A stretch of DNA of 64,000 nucleotides from Cadophora sp. MPI-SDFR-AT-0126. Taxonomy: Eukaryota > Ascomycota > Leotiomycetes > Helotiales > Ploettnerulaceae. Location: positions 2,480,001-2,544,000 of the forward strand of contig JAGMVK010000003.1 of the NCBI GenBank assembly GCA_020747065.1, given 5' to 3'. This document shows, one piece after another, positions 21,917 to 34,500 of this stretch. The position numbers were made by a program, and so were the translations under genes. Numbering within the stretch: the stretch's first letter is position 1; each line of letters opens with the position of its first letter. The notes under the pieces were generated by a model. It made no database searches and was not told where the DNA came from. It was given only the letters and a program-made list of their open reading frames with translations.

Positions 21917-23785
21917 ATGTCTGACCTTCGCTCTCCCACGTCAATCCACCCAGCGCTGACAAACCCCGACAACTTCAACTTCCCTCTTCCCTCCATCGAT
22001 GAAGTTTCTCCACTCAAAAACAACAAAGACGTCCAGCGTCGCACTTGTGCGAACAATGGATTGAAAGGATCTGGTGGCATTGGAGACAATCTCCTTCGCG
22101 ACTACGCACAACAGCTTGGCCCACTGAACACAACACATTCATATGACATTGACAATGATCCGTCCGAATCTTCTTTCTCTGCTGCTACCACAGTAGGCCA
22201 AAATTCGCCGAGCGACTCTGCATCTCTTCCTTCATCTCCGGTATTCCCGTCACGACTTTCTAAATCTACCTTCACCCACCGCAAGAACGCATTGTCCGTC
22301 GAGTCCATCCCTAGACAGACTATCATCAAGGCATTGGCTTCCGCAGGAAGAAATCACAACCCCCGCGACTTGTCTCTTTCAGGCATGGTATCCTCACAAA
22401 ACCAAATGGAGAATCGCCCTGGAACCTCCACATCCCAAAGGCTGTCTGCGGCTCTTTCGGATCTTGCTTTCCGTAACGGTACACCTACGACACCTCGGTT
22501 CAACTCTCTACAATCACCGTGTTTCTATCACGAACGATTCGACGATGTTTTGAACATTGACAAGGTGTTGGAGGAGATCAGAGGCAACGAATGGATGTCT
22601 CATTCTAGACTTTTGGCTACTGCCACGGGGGTTCGGGAGATATCAAAACAACTGCAACGTCGACCAATAAAGAGAGCTGTCCGCAATGTCATGATCGTTA
22701 CGAAAGCCAGAGACAATCAACTGGTTCATTTGACCAGAGAGCTTGCCACATGGCTTATGAGCACTCCGAGATATGGATCGGAGCTCGGCGTACACGTTTA
22801 TGTTGATGCCAAGTTACAAAACTCAAAAAGATTCGGTGCCGAGCAGATGTTGGAGGACCATCCTCGCTTCCAACACTTGCTCAAGTACTGGAAACCTGAA
22901 ATGTGTCGGAACCAACCAGAGAAGTTTGACCTAGTTTTAACACTTGGCGGCGACGGGACCGTACTTTTCACATCTTGGCTTTTCCAAGGCATCGTTCCTC
23001 CCATTCTTTCATTCAGCCTCGGCAGTTTGGGCTTCCTGACCAATTTTGAATACGACAAGTTCAAGGATCAGTTGAACAAGGTCATGGGAGAGGAGGGTAT
23101 GCGAGTGAGCATGCGAATGCGATTCACGTGTACTGTCTACAAAGGAGGAGCATCGAGAAATGAGGCAGAGGAGGCAGAGCAGTTTGAGGTACTCAATGAG
23201 CTCGTCATTGACCGTGGACCATCTCCCTACGTCTCTAATCTCGAGCTCTATGGAGACGACGAGCTACTTACCGTGGTACAAGCGGATGGCTGCATCTTCG
23301 CTACCCCAACTGGCTCGACAGCCTACTCTCTCTCAGCTGGTGGCTCTCTTGTCCACCCCGACATCCCTGCCATCCTTCTCACACCTATCTGCCCTCACAC
23401 ACTTTCCTTTCGTCCAATGGTCCTGTCCGACACGATGCTACTTCGTGTCTCCATACCACGGAACTCCCGCGCCACTGCCTACTGTTCATTCGATGGCAAG
23501 AACCGCGTGGAACTGAAGCAGGGTGATCACATCACCATTGCAGCTTCACAATACCCATTCCCAACCGTCATGAAATCCGGTGCGGAATGGTTCGAAAGTG
23601 TGTCATCATCACTCAAATGGAACACCCGAGGCGCAGCCCAGAAAGGCTGGGATGGTCTCGAGGAAAACCAAGAGCAAGAGACGGAATGGGACATCGACTT
23701 TGATGATTCGGCCTACGGTACCAGCGAGGAAACAAGTACAGCTACAAGTCCTCTAAGGAAGAAGACAAGCTCGGTAGACTTGTAG
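21917..23785 (+). CDS. ATP-NAD kinase (622 aa)
   Basis: Phosphorylates NAD+ (and possibly NADH) to make NADP(H); homologous to yeast Utr1/Yef1. Intronless from the ATG at 21917. The N-terminal ~200 residues are Ser/Pro-rich and probably disordered. The kinase core follows: KRAVRNVMIVTKARD, then the catalytic LTLGGDGTVLFTSW near residue 344, FSLGSLGFLTNFEYDKF, and the second signature DGCIFATPTGSTAYSLSAGG around residues 455-475. PFRP-type contacts are present as LSFRPMVLSDT. The acidic C-terminal ~60 residues are low complexity. Cytosolic by appearance, with no clear presequence. The extended N-terminus is usual for fungal enzymes. Confidence 0.94.
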   Translation: MSDLRSPTSIHPALTNPDNFNFPLPSIDEVSPLKNNKDVQRRTCANNGLKGSGGIGDNLLRDYAQQLGPLNTTHSYDIDNDPSESSFSAATTVGQNSPSDSASLPSSPVFPSRLSKSTFTHRKNALSVESIPRQTIIKALASAGRNHNPRDLSLSGMVSSQNQMENRPGTSTSQRLSAALSDLAFRNGTPTTPRFNSLQSPCFYHERFDDVLNIDKVLEEIRGNEWMSHSRLLATATGVREISKQLQRRPIKRAVRNVMIVTKARDNQLVHLTRELATWLMSTPRYGSELGVHVYVDAKLQNSKRFGAEQMLEDHPRFQHLLKYWKPEMCRNQPEKFDLVLTLGGDGTVLFTSWLFQGIVPPILSFSLGSLGFLTNFEYDKFKDQLNKVMGEEGMRVSMRMRFTCTVYKGGASRNEAEEAEQFEVLNELVIDRGPSPYVSNLELYGDDELLTVVQADGCIFATPTGSTAYSLSAGGSLVHPDIPAILLTPICPHTLSFRPMVLSDTMLLRVSIPRNSRATAYCSFDGKNRVELKQGDHITIAASQYPFPTVMKSGAEWFESVSSSLKWNTRGAAQKGWDGLEENQEQETEWDIDFDDSAYGTSEETSTATSPLRKKTSSVDL

Positions 23786-25217
23786 ATGTTTTAATCTTTC
23801 TCTTTTCAGAGTCTTTCTTCTGTTTCCATGCTGGCCATCGAGGTTCTGGGTGCACTGTCGGGTTGACTTTGCAATGGGTTTCTGGATCACATATACTAGA
23901 AATGTCTGCCAATGGTATGACGATTAGACAGGATTCTTCCGTGAATGCAAGAATGGTTTGCTGACCGGCCCTGCTGGTAATCAAACCTATACCCACTTTC
24001 GTTGGCTTTTATGATCTGTTAGCTGTGATCTTTTCCTAGCCTGGGAAACCATACCTATCTCCGCAGAACATTTCGAACTTGTCACTTACTGATGACCAGC
24101 AGCCGGTATTGAGAGTAGGGGCCTTGATTGTCGCCGGGTTGCTACATCAGGGGCCAGACTTCGCCACATTGTCTCGAATACTCGCCCTTCGAGACAGTCA
24201 CTCAATTGAGACTCAAAGAAGACCGGACCGCTTTAATGACAGACAGCGAGAGATCCTGCTACTTATCATTGCAGTCCCCTCAATGTTTGCCAGTAAGAGA
24301 ATGAACTGATTTCCCAAATGGGCAGGTAGTTCGAAACAAAGTGGGGATATCAGCCCATCCAACGACCGAATTCGGGTCTCTCCTTCCTGGATTTTGTTTC
24401 GCATGTAAGTGAAATGGTGAGATATTCTTTGGTCTTGGTATCAGAAAGCTTCTCTGGTCCGATTTATCAGACGTGGGGTTCGGATTTCCTTTGGGTCGTT
24501 ACACGGTCGCTTGGGGATCTCTGAGCTGATGCCAGCTGGATTCGAACCTGTTTGAAGTATCAAGTGGACCTTCGTGGACTTGTAGCTTATGACCGTTTCA
24601 GCCCGAATGCCGACTCCGGTCTCGAGGATATGCTGTTCGTATCCTTCGGTCTTATACGAAGCAAAGCTGTCTAACAGAAGGGCATCCATCTTCAAAAGGC
24701 TCTATTATGAACCAAGTAATGTCCTCAATACATATTGGACAGTGGGCATTCACGACCTAAACGTAAGTTTGTACCAAAATGTACACCGATTCGGTAAGAA
24801 GTTTTAATGCTCAGACTCACCTCTGGTTGTCCTATGCTGAGGAAGTAAATAAATCCTTGCTGCCTGATCATAAACCAATCAGACATCATCCTCGGTGAGT
24901 ATCATCACGTGTAAGCCTCCCTCCATCTGGACAAGGCTGCAATCCTACCACCTCACCATCCGGCAGAGTCTTCGATAATAACCTCGAAACCCTTCATTCA
25001 AATTCTAATAAAGAAGTTGTTTGGACAGGTCTCGTAGTTTGCGAGTCCGAGTGGATAACATCAAAAGCGTCATATTCCACATCCGACCCATTTGTCTGTC
25101 CACTTTCCGTGGCTCAGCCTCAAGAAACTTCTCTCATTTCCATCCTCTACTAAAGTCTCGAGTCCTCGAGATCTTACAAAGAGATACCGTACGAACAAAA
25201 GGACATCGTAAGGCGTC
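23786..25217. other. Intergenic between NAD kinase and F-box-like gene
   Basis: About 1.4 kb; only short frames without features. A GGTTCGAATCC sequence on the minus strand (about 24537-24548) resembles a tRNA B box, but no T-stem or acceptor stem can be drawn around it. Nothing else seen. Confidence 0.4.
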
Positions 25218-26429
25218 ATGGCGGCCAGCAAGGTAAGCATTCAGACCGACGACTCCTACAGAGCATGTCTTGGAAATCCAAGCTCTCCTTTGCAACCATA
25301 TGCCGATTTATTGGTTCATAGAAATCCCGTCGAAGCGGCACGAAGCCGTTGCTTAGAAAGACAAGATTGAGGAAAATCAAAGATGATCGGCATTACAAAG
25401 TCCCCGGATTTGCTGCTTTCAGTGCAAGTCGTCCTCCTGCTTCACGTTTTGCGTCCGTATTCTAACCTTGAGCAGCCTCACAATGTCCCCATCAAGAAGG
25501 CCGGCAAAGGTAAGAGACCAAAACTTGTTCCATGTGAAGAGATTGCCGAGCCTGAGAAGGGCATTCATGTCAGTCTTTCCATAATCCAGAACGTCAATAG
25601 ACCATACTAATACTCCCTAGTCACTTGCATGGGCAGCATCGATAGTTCCGCAAAATACAGGATTCTTGAAACTCCCTTTCGAGGTCCGAGTCAAAATTTA
25701 TGAGCATGCCATCGAGGGCTTCTCATGCGGTGAAGACCCCATTGAGCCCAGAAAGAAAGGCGTCAAGTTCTGTAGTCCAGGATGGGCCAACATCGCAGAT
25801 GGTAAGTCCATGGCTGTCACACGAACATCTCCCCAGACTCCATAACTAACAAGCGTCCAGAAACAACCAAGTTCTACCAACTCTCCCGACAAGTCTACGT
25901 CGATTTCGTCGGCAGCAGCCTCCTCTACAGATTCAAGTCATTCTCCTTCGACAGCCCAACGCTCCTCCTCAACTACCTCTGCGTCATCAACCCGCTCCAC
26001 AAAAACGCCATCCGCTCCATCACCCTCAACGTCTACTTCCGCCCAACCTGCACCACGCTGCCCAACAAAGCCTTCACCTGCCTCTCCAAATGCGAAGGCC
26101 TCGAGGAGCTGAACATCAACATCCACGTTCCACAGGATATGTGCCGCCTCGAGCCCATCTTCCATGGTCTAACATATACTACCGTCAGCCGCTCGACATA
26201 CGAAATTTTAGACAAGAGAATCGTGCAGCGTATCAAAGACTGCGAGACTCTGAAGAGCATTCGGGGACTGAAGAGATTCGAGTTGCGGTTCGTGTTACCT
26301 GATCGTATTTCTCCTCATTGGAACAGACACTTCCCCACCTATCAGTTTGTTCAACCGACGATTGAGCCTTCGGAGTCGACGGTGGCGTTCTATGAGGAGA
26401 TGAAAGAGATGATGGAGAGTAACAAGTAA
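25218..26429 (+). CDS. F-box-like domain protein of unknown target (319 aa, 5 exons)
   Basis: Exons: 25218-25232, 25322-25423, 25476-25568, 25621-25801, 25861-26429; the frame closes exactly. Intron 2 (25424-25475) must use a GC donor (GCAAGT) because GT-based joins shift the frame and an in-frame TAA lies inside. The N-terminus is strongly basic (KKSRRSGTKPLLRKTRLRK). A segment around residues 85-105 (GFLKLPFEVRVKIYEHAIEG) matches the F-box-like helix common in fungal orphan proteins. It is followed by an LRR-less region (ETTKFYQLSRQVYVDFVGSS, SITLNVYF, ECLEELNINIHVP-like). Such proteins often serve as SCF substrate adaptors, but the function here is inference. The N-terminal small exons are less certain than exons 4 and 5. 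Confidence 0.7.
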
Positions 26430-27020
26430 GGAGATGGAGCGGATATATTGCGTCGTTATCTCTTAAGAGGCTTTTGATTAGGGAGTAGGACTGGGGCGCT
26501 ACCTTTTTGATTTGGACAGGATAGTATGTTGACTTTGGAAGCGAGGACAAGTGGACTTTGAGCACTAAGTAGACAAGCACAATATCTTAGCCATGAACTC
26601 TGTGCCCATGCCACGACTCCATTCAGAATAATAAATAATGCATTACTTCACTACCTATCCAAACGGAGTATAACAAGTCCCTCTCGTGTCCGTTCGAACC
26701 ACCACCTAATTCATAACCGATCAAAAAACACCGCCCCTTATGCAAAAGAACGAGCAGACGGGCACGGGCAGGCAGTAATGGCCGAGGGCAAAATAACCAA
26801 GACCACCTCACTACAATACATTGTACTAATAAAGCAAGAACGCCCCATGTGAGAGGAAACAGCAGGATCCCCCAACCCATCCAATGCATACTTTGATTGA
26901 CAACTTCCCAATTTTTGCGTCTCTTTTCCATTTCATGCCTCTAATCGGTCACCGCTATCCAAAATTATAACCTCCCAATGCATGCGCAACCAATTCGCCT
27001 TCTGAGGCTCGTGTTCGTAT
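26430..27020. other. Convergent 3' region between F-box-like and chitin synthase genes
   Basis: The two genes end towards each other. AATAAATAAT near 26628-26640 may serve as polyadenylation signal for the plus-strand gene. No coding frame is credible. Confidence 0.4.
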
Positions 27021-30000
27021 CTAGATGTCGGAATACTCATCGTAGCCGACATGGTGTCCTGGGTAGGCGTGAGTGCTCAGATGGCTCCCCTCCTTACTGC
27101 CGTAGGCGTTCCACCCTGCATTTGACCTCTGTCTACGATCCCTCTCGAACTCGCCCCATCTCTTCATAGTGATCTTGGAGCTGTCAAATTCACCTTCGTA
27201 TTCGATGCCTGCTTTCTTGATCTTGCCCTCGCCAGCTGTCTTACGAGTATCACCCCAAGAGAAATCGTCGAACTTCCAGAATGCGTAGACTGGGAGGACG
27301 AAATTCCAAATTGGTAGCGAGAGGAGATAGATAAACATCCAAATGACATATGACCAGCGGTGAGCTGTGAGGACGATGAGAACTGCGGGGAGACCGAGAA
27401 TCAACGCGAGAAGGATCAGAGGAATGATTTGGATCGGCCCAATGATCGAGACGATTACTCAAGTAGAGATTAGCAGCCAATCTTGGAAAGGAGATGAATT
27501 TACATACCGACGTAAAGAGTGAATGCAATAGCAGCGGGTAGCACCAAAGTACCGATCAGTTCGATACCAACAACGAACTGCATACTGAAGCAGAATGTAC
27601 CACAAAGGTCCCTAACGAGAACAAGTTCCATGAGATTATGGACTGTACTGTTGATCCATCTACGTCTTTGAGATAGGAGAACAGAGAATGTTTCCGGGAC
27701 AGTGGTTTTGCAAACGGCCTGTGGAACGAAAACTTGCTTTCGCTTGGGGAAAGTCCGAAGCATGAGCGTTGAAAGATAACGATCCTCTCCCAGCAATAGC
27801 AAGTTCTTCTTGTGCAGAGTATCGACGACGTTCTCTGAATAGTGCTCTACAACGTCAGGGTTGGCGAGAATAGGAACCCAGTAGTTTTGTCCACCCTTCG
27901 GAGCCTTGATTCGGTACATGCAGAAACATCCAGGAAGACAGGTAACACCACCGAAGACGGATTCGAAAGATTTAGAGAGATGATGGGAGATAAAATACTC
28001 AAAGACTTGGATAGCGGATACCCAAGAAGCTCGTTTGTTGGCAATCTTCGTCTCTCCACAAAGACCCATGATCTCAGGATCCTTAACCATCGCAGAAACC
28101 ATGTGGGTCAAGCTGTCGGGGAAAACCTTCGTATCCGCGTCAACCATGAGAACAGTCTCGTAGAAGTCGGGCGAGATTCCAGTGACTTTCCACAATCCGT
28201 TGAACATCTCGAATTCAAGCTCGGTCATCCGCTCGTCAAACATGACTTTCTGCAAAAAGGACATCAAGATAATCTGACTGTCACGTTTGCCTCTGTTTCC
28301 TGGTTTGCTCTTTGTGGCTTCGTCCGGCGTGCCGCATTTGACAATGCACATCATCGGTACTCGCTGTTGCCTCTCCGCAGGGATCGAGGAGTTAAATCCG
28401 TAATCGTAGAATCCAGAGTATACCTTGGCCATGTTGTGTCTCTTAGAGCCGCTAGAAACCGCGACATAGGAGAAAGCTGGAACCTCATCCGGAAGAATTG
28501 AGTGGTCCTTCATCATGCTAAGTACGATGTCTGGGGTTGACATTGTCTCTCCTTTACCCTTGATGATACCATCACAAACAACGAGGATCGTTTTGTGGCT
28601 GTTGGGGTAATCAGTCATGGCAACTGAATCTAAGGTTGTTCGGATTCCAAGCTCTCCTTCGGAGTATGCAGTTACGAGACAGATTGCGTGGGCGAGGGGG
28701 TAACCGAACGGCTGCCAATCGGCTGGAGGTTGAGGTACAACAGACTCGTGAATGAAGCCAGCAGGCCCAGGACCCTCGAAATCGGTTGTGGAGCCGCTGA
28801 ATCCATTCTCTGAACGCAAGAAGCTCGTTCGGCTGTTGTTCTGGTGATGCTTAAAGACTGGGTTGGGTGGTAGGAGAGCAGCGGTAGACGTTTGGCTTGC
28901 CATGGTTGTGGGCTGAGGACGCCCAACTCGAGAAAGCCTATTCTCTGCAGCATATGGACTGGTGAAGCGAGAAGTGGTCGGCAGGAAGGCGCTTCCTCTT
29001 TTGCTCATTCGCTCAGATCCGACCACAGTGCTTCCAACGTCGCCAGGGATTCTGGGAGGAGCGCGGTAGATATCGTTTGACCAATCCTCAATTTGCTTGG
29101 CCCGCTTCTTCTTATTTGATGATTGCGAAGTCTTCGACGCGGCGAATTTCCTGCTGAAGAACCATTGGAAGAGAAGCGCGAGAAGGAATTTTGACACGAC
29201 AATCGATAAGATGAAAACCAATGAGACGTAGAGAACGACTTTAGAGGCAATACATCCAACTGTCTCGGTATCCACAGTTCCGACCTTGATGATCTGCTCC
29301 AAACACTGGGCAATATGCTTGTCTCTCTTGCCCTGGAAGGCGTGCGTTACATCTCTTCCGTGGACGGCAGCGTTGTACGATGATGAACGATCACTGAGTC
29401 GGGCGAATTCTCCTGGTACTGTGACCTCCGTTCCATTGAACCATTTGAGAAGATCGAGATCTAAGACATTTCCGGAGTAAACCATCAAGTTTCTCGACAC
29501 ATTCTTGATATCGTCCCAGTTGAAGTATACGTCGCCAGCACTCTTGAGATTGTAAAAGGCGTCGCGGCTATTAGCTGAGGTGTGACAGGCATAGCCGAGA
29601 TAATAAGGAATAGTCTTGTTCACAGGACTTGAGCCATCTTGATTGAAGGTTGTGCATGGGAAATACCAAGCCAGATCCTTGTCGGAGTTCGTTGGTACGT
29701 CTGAATCCGGGCTCAAAGTGATGAGATCCTTGCATTTTCCATTGACGTTCTGGAAGAGAAAGCTTCCATCTTGCCCTCCATGCTTTTCGGGGAGATCGTA
29801 CAGAACATTTGCGTTTGCTGTGACACCTCTAGCAATTGGATGCTTTGATCTAGAGAGATCGTAAGCCTTTCCGTGGAAAATCATGTAACCAGTATCAACG
29901 TGATTGACACGCAATCGAAGTCCCGGGTTGCCACAGACGGTTGCAGTGAAACCAAAAGTAAGGAAACCGACACATGCCATGATAAAAAGAATGATACTGA

Positions 30001-30760
30001 TCAGCCCCATCTTCTCTCTCCAAGCCCTTTGCTGCTCTTTTGCCGGCATGCCAAAACACCTCAAGCAAAAAGTAGGACACCAAAAAGTAACGATTGCGCA
30101 GTACACGTTCCACAAACTCGGCGGTTTGACTGCATCCAGTTGCTTTTGTAGCTCCTTCTCCTCTTTGGTCAACTTTCGCGTCCTTTCTCTCTTCAGTTTT
30201 GTCCTTGTCCGAGGTATAGCCTTCTCTGTAGAGTCTAGATCCGTAGGTCCTGCACCATGGCCACGCCTGCTCTTCTTCGCAGGTGGTGAAATATCGGATT
30301 CTACATCTCCAGAGCTTCTTAATCCAGAGGTTTCCGTCGCTGCGACTTCCGCCTCCTCCAGGTCCTCAATGATCGGATCATTGCCAGTCGAAGAAGGCAG
30401 CACATTCATATTAGCGGCATGCTGTCTGTAATGGTAGTTCGGATGGTTCTGATCGATTCGATTTCGCTCTGGTCTGATCAAACTCCTCTTCCGCCCAATT
30501 TCCTGGCCAGGCGTTCCTGAGCGAAGTGGTTGATCCAAGGGATCCGTTGAAATTGTCGGCGTCAATGGCGCTGTCGTATGGGTCTCCGCGAAAGAAGACT
30601 TCGAGGGGTCGCGCACATGTCTCGAAGGGGATGTTGGCCCTGCGTGGCCTTGAAAATAACCCGTCTCAACATCTTGTGGTTGGTGTCGTCGCGAGGGCGA
30701 GTTCTGGTATGTGGATTTCTGCTCTTGTATTGGAGACTCGGGTGCATTAGGTGCCGCCAT
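27021..30760 (-). CDS. Class IV chitin synthase (Chs3-type; 1229 aa, 2 exons)
   Basis: Membrane glycosyltransferase (GT2) polymerising UDP-GlcNAc into cell-wall chitin. Exon 1 is 30760-27508, a 50-base intron is 27458-27507, and exon 2 is 27457-27021. The first ~200 residues are hydrophilic and Ser/Pro-rich. Transmembrane segments follow ([16 protein letters not shown]; then [18 protein letters not shown]). A cytochrome b5-like stretch reads [19 protein letters not shown]. The catalytic domain carries [29 protein letters not shown] and the QRRRW product-binding motif near residue 1030. At least three further C-terminal membrane segments follow and a Tyr/His-rich tail. There is no myosin head, which separates it from classes V and VII. 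The family is activated by Skt5/Chs4, whose gene lies 4.4 kb away in divergent orientation. Confidence 0.95.
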
Positions 30761-31217
30761 TCTTCTGCAGAGAAGTATGATGTTAGTAATTGCTCAGAGT
30801 ATTGTTTGCCAGCGATAGTTACTTCAGTCTCCCCATGGCAGGTGCTGGTTGTGGCAGTGTTTGGCCAACGTTAGATTGTTGTTTTGGTAGAGAATAACAA
30901 CACGCCAGGTGATGAAGGCACGCACCAAAAGGATGCAGGAGAAGAATTACAAGGCCGTAACTGGAACGTACATTGATATTGATAGGAGCCGGTAGTGAAG
31001 GGGAAAGGACTGTTGGTTGATTGTCGATATACCACTGACCCCTGGCAATATGATGGAGCGGGGATTGGTTCCTTGGTCGACGAGATCAAGGCAGTGCCTC
31101 CTTCCAGAATCCCTCGAGCTGCTGAAGGGGAGTTACGACTCTGCCAGTATCCAAAAGACTGTCGGATTGGGAGCGATGGCAGGATGGATGGCTTCTGACT
31201 ATATTTCCAACAGGATT

Positions 31218-31253
31218 CGTCGTTGTCGTCGTCGTTGTCGTCGTCGTTGTCGT
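31218..31253. repeat. Perfect 12-base tandem repeat, 3 copies (CGTCGTTGTCGT)
   Basis: Three exact copies of a trinucleotide-rich 12-mer, about 460 bases upstream of the chitin synthase ATG. Confidence 0.9.
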
Positions 31254-31536
31254 CCTTGCACTACAAAGAACGAGGGTGAGAGTGCTCGGGTTTCGAATAA
31301 GGGAGAGCGACCGTACAGGCAAGAGAATGCCTTAAACGAAGGTGAGGCGTCGAAGCCGACGATGAAGAGGAGAGAAAGAAGCTCTCAACGAAAGAGACGC
31401 CTTGGGGTGAGACTGAAATTGATCTCGTTGTGCAGAAGAGGTCGGTCGCATAAAGTTGTGAGTAGCTCTTCTTCCCTCTCCTTCCGCTCTCCCTACCTTC
31501 GTCTCGTCGAGATTTGAGGTGGGACCACCCCTGGAG

Positions 31537-31560
31537 CCAACGCCAACGCCAGCGCCAGCG
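31537..31560. repeat. Hexamer tandem repeat (CCAACG x2, CCAGCG x2)
   Basis: Four contiguous 6-base units differing at one position, upstream of the chitin synthase gene. Confidence 0.85.
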
Positions 31561-34500
31561 GCGATGTTTTGCTCGCTTCGCCGCTGCACCATGCACAAAA
31601 TGGCAAGGATCGGAAAATGGAAAATGCTAAAAATACGCCAGCAATAGCCAGCATGCTTGCAAGTTTGCTGGTTGCTTAGGAGATGCTGCTGTGCTTCCGC
31701 TCGTACTTCTATATCAGACTTTTGGTACCGTCGCTGATTCCACCAGAACAGGCCTGAATCTTCAATTCTAAGAGGCTTTTACGAGGTCGCGATGGATACT
31801 GGATGAAGGCGAGGTTACATGGCATGGCAACAACCTCCCAACAAACGCAGACGTGATCTGATGCGGCGAAAAACTGTACTGTGCCGTACGGAATTCGGAT
31901 GGACATGCTGAAGCTTGTCAAATCTGTCCGCGGGAAAAAGTCCTTTGTACCTCGTACAACTGTCAAACAAGTCCTGCATTCGTATGGAATCGCAGATCAA
32001 GATGTTAGTTACTTTGGATGGTATCCAGGCTGTCGTGAATGGTCAGTTGGCTGAATACGAGGCGGTGGAGTGAGGCGTCTGGTTGTCTCACCAGTGGCGT
32101 TGAGGGCTGTGGGGTCAAAATTGATATCTGGTTAGGTCGTTCACAACCCCGCCAGGTCTTCATGACTTCGAGGATCAAAAGACACTTCTTTTCCAAGGCC
32201 CTATTCAAGGTTATCGTGGTTATCAACACGCGAGATGTGCCCAAACTTTGATAGCTGTGGTCGTCACTGTTGATGTTGTTTCAACTTAAATTCCCGGCAC
32301 TTCAGTCCTGTGGTCGGAAGCTTTATCCAGATCCGCGATCCACGAACCCGGGTTTCAGATACCACAGCCTGAGAGCTCTACCTGGGAAAATGTAACAGCT
32401 TCAATAGCTTTAAACATGCTATTACTCTGCTATCATAGTGATAGGAGCAGAACATTGCTTCCTGGTCTTGTGTTTCCAAGAGCAGTGATGACGAATATGA
32501 AGCCCGGATGATGAAGTTTCCATGAGTCTGCCCCTCCCCCACCTGCCGGCGCAGCATGGAAACATCTCGAGTCCCTGTTTCCGCATGGTCAATGGTGAAC
32601 CTTCGATGTCCGATCTCGTATGAAAGGAAAGACAAGACTTTTGCCGCAAGCTCTAACCATTTTCAACATCGACAAACCTGTGAGTAGGCTTGTAGAACTC
32701 ACTGTTCAAAAAACGATGCAAGCAGTTCCTTCAGGCCGGCAGGACTGTGGCGGAGTAGGTGATTCAACGATGCTCTCGTCAGACCCGATGATTCTGAGAT
32801 TTGAGTCTGCCTTATTGATGTGTTATTCCGACCATGAAGCCTGGTCTCAGGTACAAATCAAGAGACCACCTGGTCTGAGAAGTCCCAGTATGGATGCCCA
32901 AAATATGTACCTACGAAATGTCCCGCGGCAAGTTGACTTCATCTACCAATTCAACAGCTACAGTCAGGCACTAGTTCATCGTACCGGGGCAAGCTAGCTT
33001 TCCAAAGAGCAGAATTAGTTGTGACTGTGTCGTGAAATAGCGGATCTTCTCGTATGAAATTTTCAAGCTCCAAGAGAGAGATCGACAACCAAGTGACGTC
33101 CAATTACAGTCTCCAAGAGTACGAGATATTGGCACCTTGGCAAAGTGCTTTCTTCAACTGTAAGGGAGAAAAGGATATGGGAAAAAGCGGAAAGCAGAAA
33201 TAATTCTTGTGGATAACTGGATATTTTGCCAAACAAGCTTTGAAATAGCAAACATCCTTAGTACATATTGACTACTGACCGCTCCGTTGAAGGCTGTCTC
33301 AAGCTGCAGCCCCAACCCAGATTACTTGTTGACTACTGCAGTCCACAGCCGCTCGCGACGACGACGACATTGGAACTGGATCGCAACCCCTATTTCGTAA
33401 GACGTGCCGCTAGCCGTCAAAATAAGGATTAGGCATTCGAGGAAAGACCTCAAGAGTCCCAGTCGGGCAAAGGGGCGTCGTGAGATTTGAATATGACCAG
33501 CCGCGTCTCCCGGAAGGGGAATCTGTGACAACGTTCCACTCGAGTAAATCGTACTCGAGTACCAAGCACACTCAAGAAGTAGATGCCATCCATCTGCTTG
33601 TTAAGACATGCCCAAGAGTATTTACTTGTCCATCTCTGCGATTTCCATACATCACCCAATTGAGCCAGCACTTTTGAGGCCTCTTTGCATGACCTCCTGT
33701 CTCCCTCGCAGGAGCCGGAGAACCCTGTTCAAACGCACTGTCAATGGCGGAACTTGTTCCCATTCAATATTTCCTGGGAGCGATCCACTCCCTGCCCGCA
33801 TTCAAAGCTTCTTCTTCTTCTCTTCGTCTCTGCGCTCGGAGATTATTCTGTCTCTTGATCATTTCCAAACTGCGGGAGGACGGCATATCTCCAAGAAAAC
33901 CATCCCTTCACCACCATCAAGACACCACAAGCCCCTTGAGGCTTCTCGAAATTGGATAGAAGGCCGGACAGTTTCCCCGCAGGTTTCAGGCCTTTTCATT
34001 TGGGCAGAGCAGGCCCAGCGTCCGGCCCAGTGTTGAATGCTGCAGCAGGGGAACGTTCTTGGTTACGCTGCTGCAAACACAGACATAAAACTAATTTAAG
34101 CACGCTTGTGTATGGCAGGCTCCCCTTCCGCTTTGCAGGGTCCTGTCCGATTCAAAAAGACGATCTGACGTGCGTGTGTCTTGGGTAGGGAGGGACGGGA
34201 GACGGGACGGCCACTGTACTGTACAGGCGCTGTTGCTACATTCCCCTTGACTCGAATCTCTCGACCACATTCCAGACACGATCCAGGAAACACGCGTACC
34301 ACGATTTTCTCGAACAAAAAAAGACCTGGCGAGAGAAAACAACAATTACATCGCGGTCTTCACTGCAAACCCACCCCTCCCCTCAACAAGCAAGCGCCGT
34401 CATCCACGGCTCGTGTCGCCGACAATAATCACTTCAAGTCAACAGCTTTCGTATTCGCGGCGGGCGTCACAGGCTATCCATCACTACCGCAGGTACAAAT

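Noticed and set aside
24526..24548. Possible tRNA B box (GGTTCGAATCC) on the minus strand
   Set aside because: The bases flanking the loop do not pair into a T stem, and no A box or acceptor stem is in range.
27842..28501. 219-codon plus-strand open frame
   Set aside because: It lies antisense within the chitin synthase catalytic exon and has no features of its own; a shadow frame.
32620..32997. 125-codon plus-strand frame in the chitin synthase-SKT5 gap
   Set aside because: Starts at ATG but shows no family features, introns or coding-like composition; probably chance.
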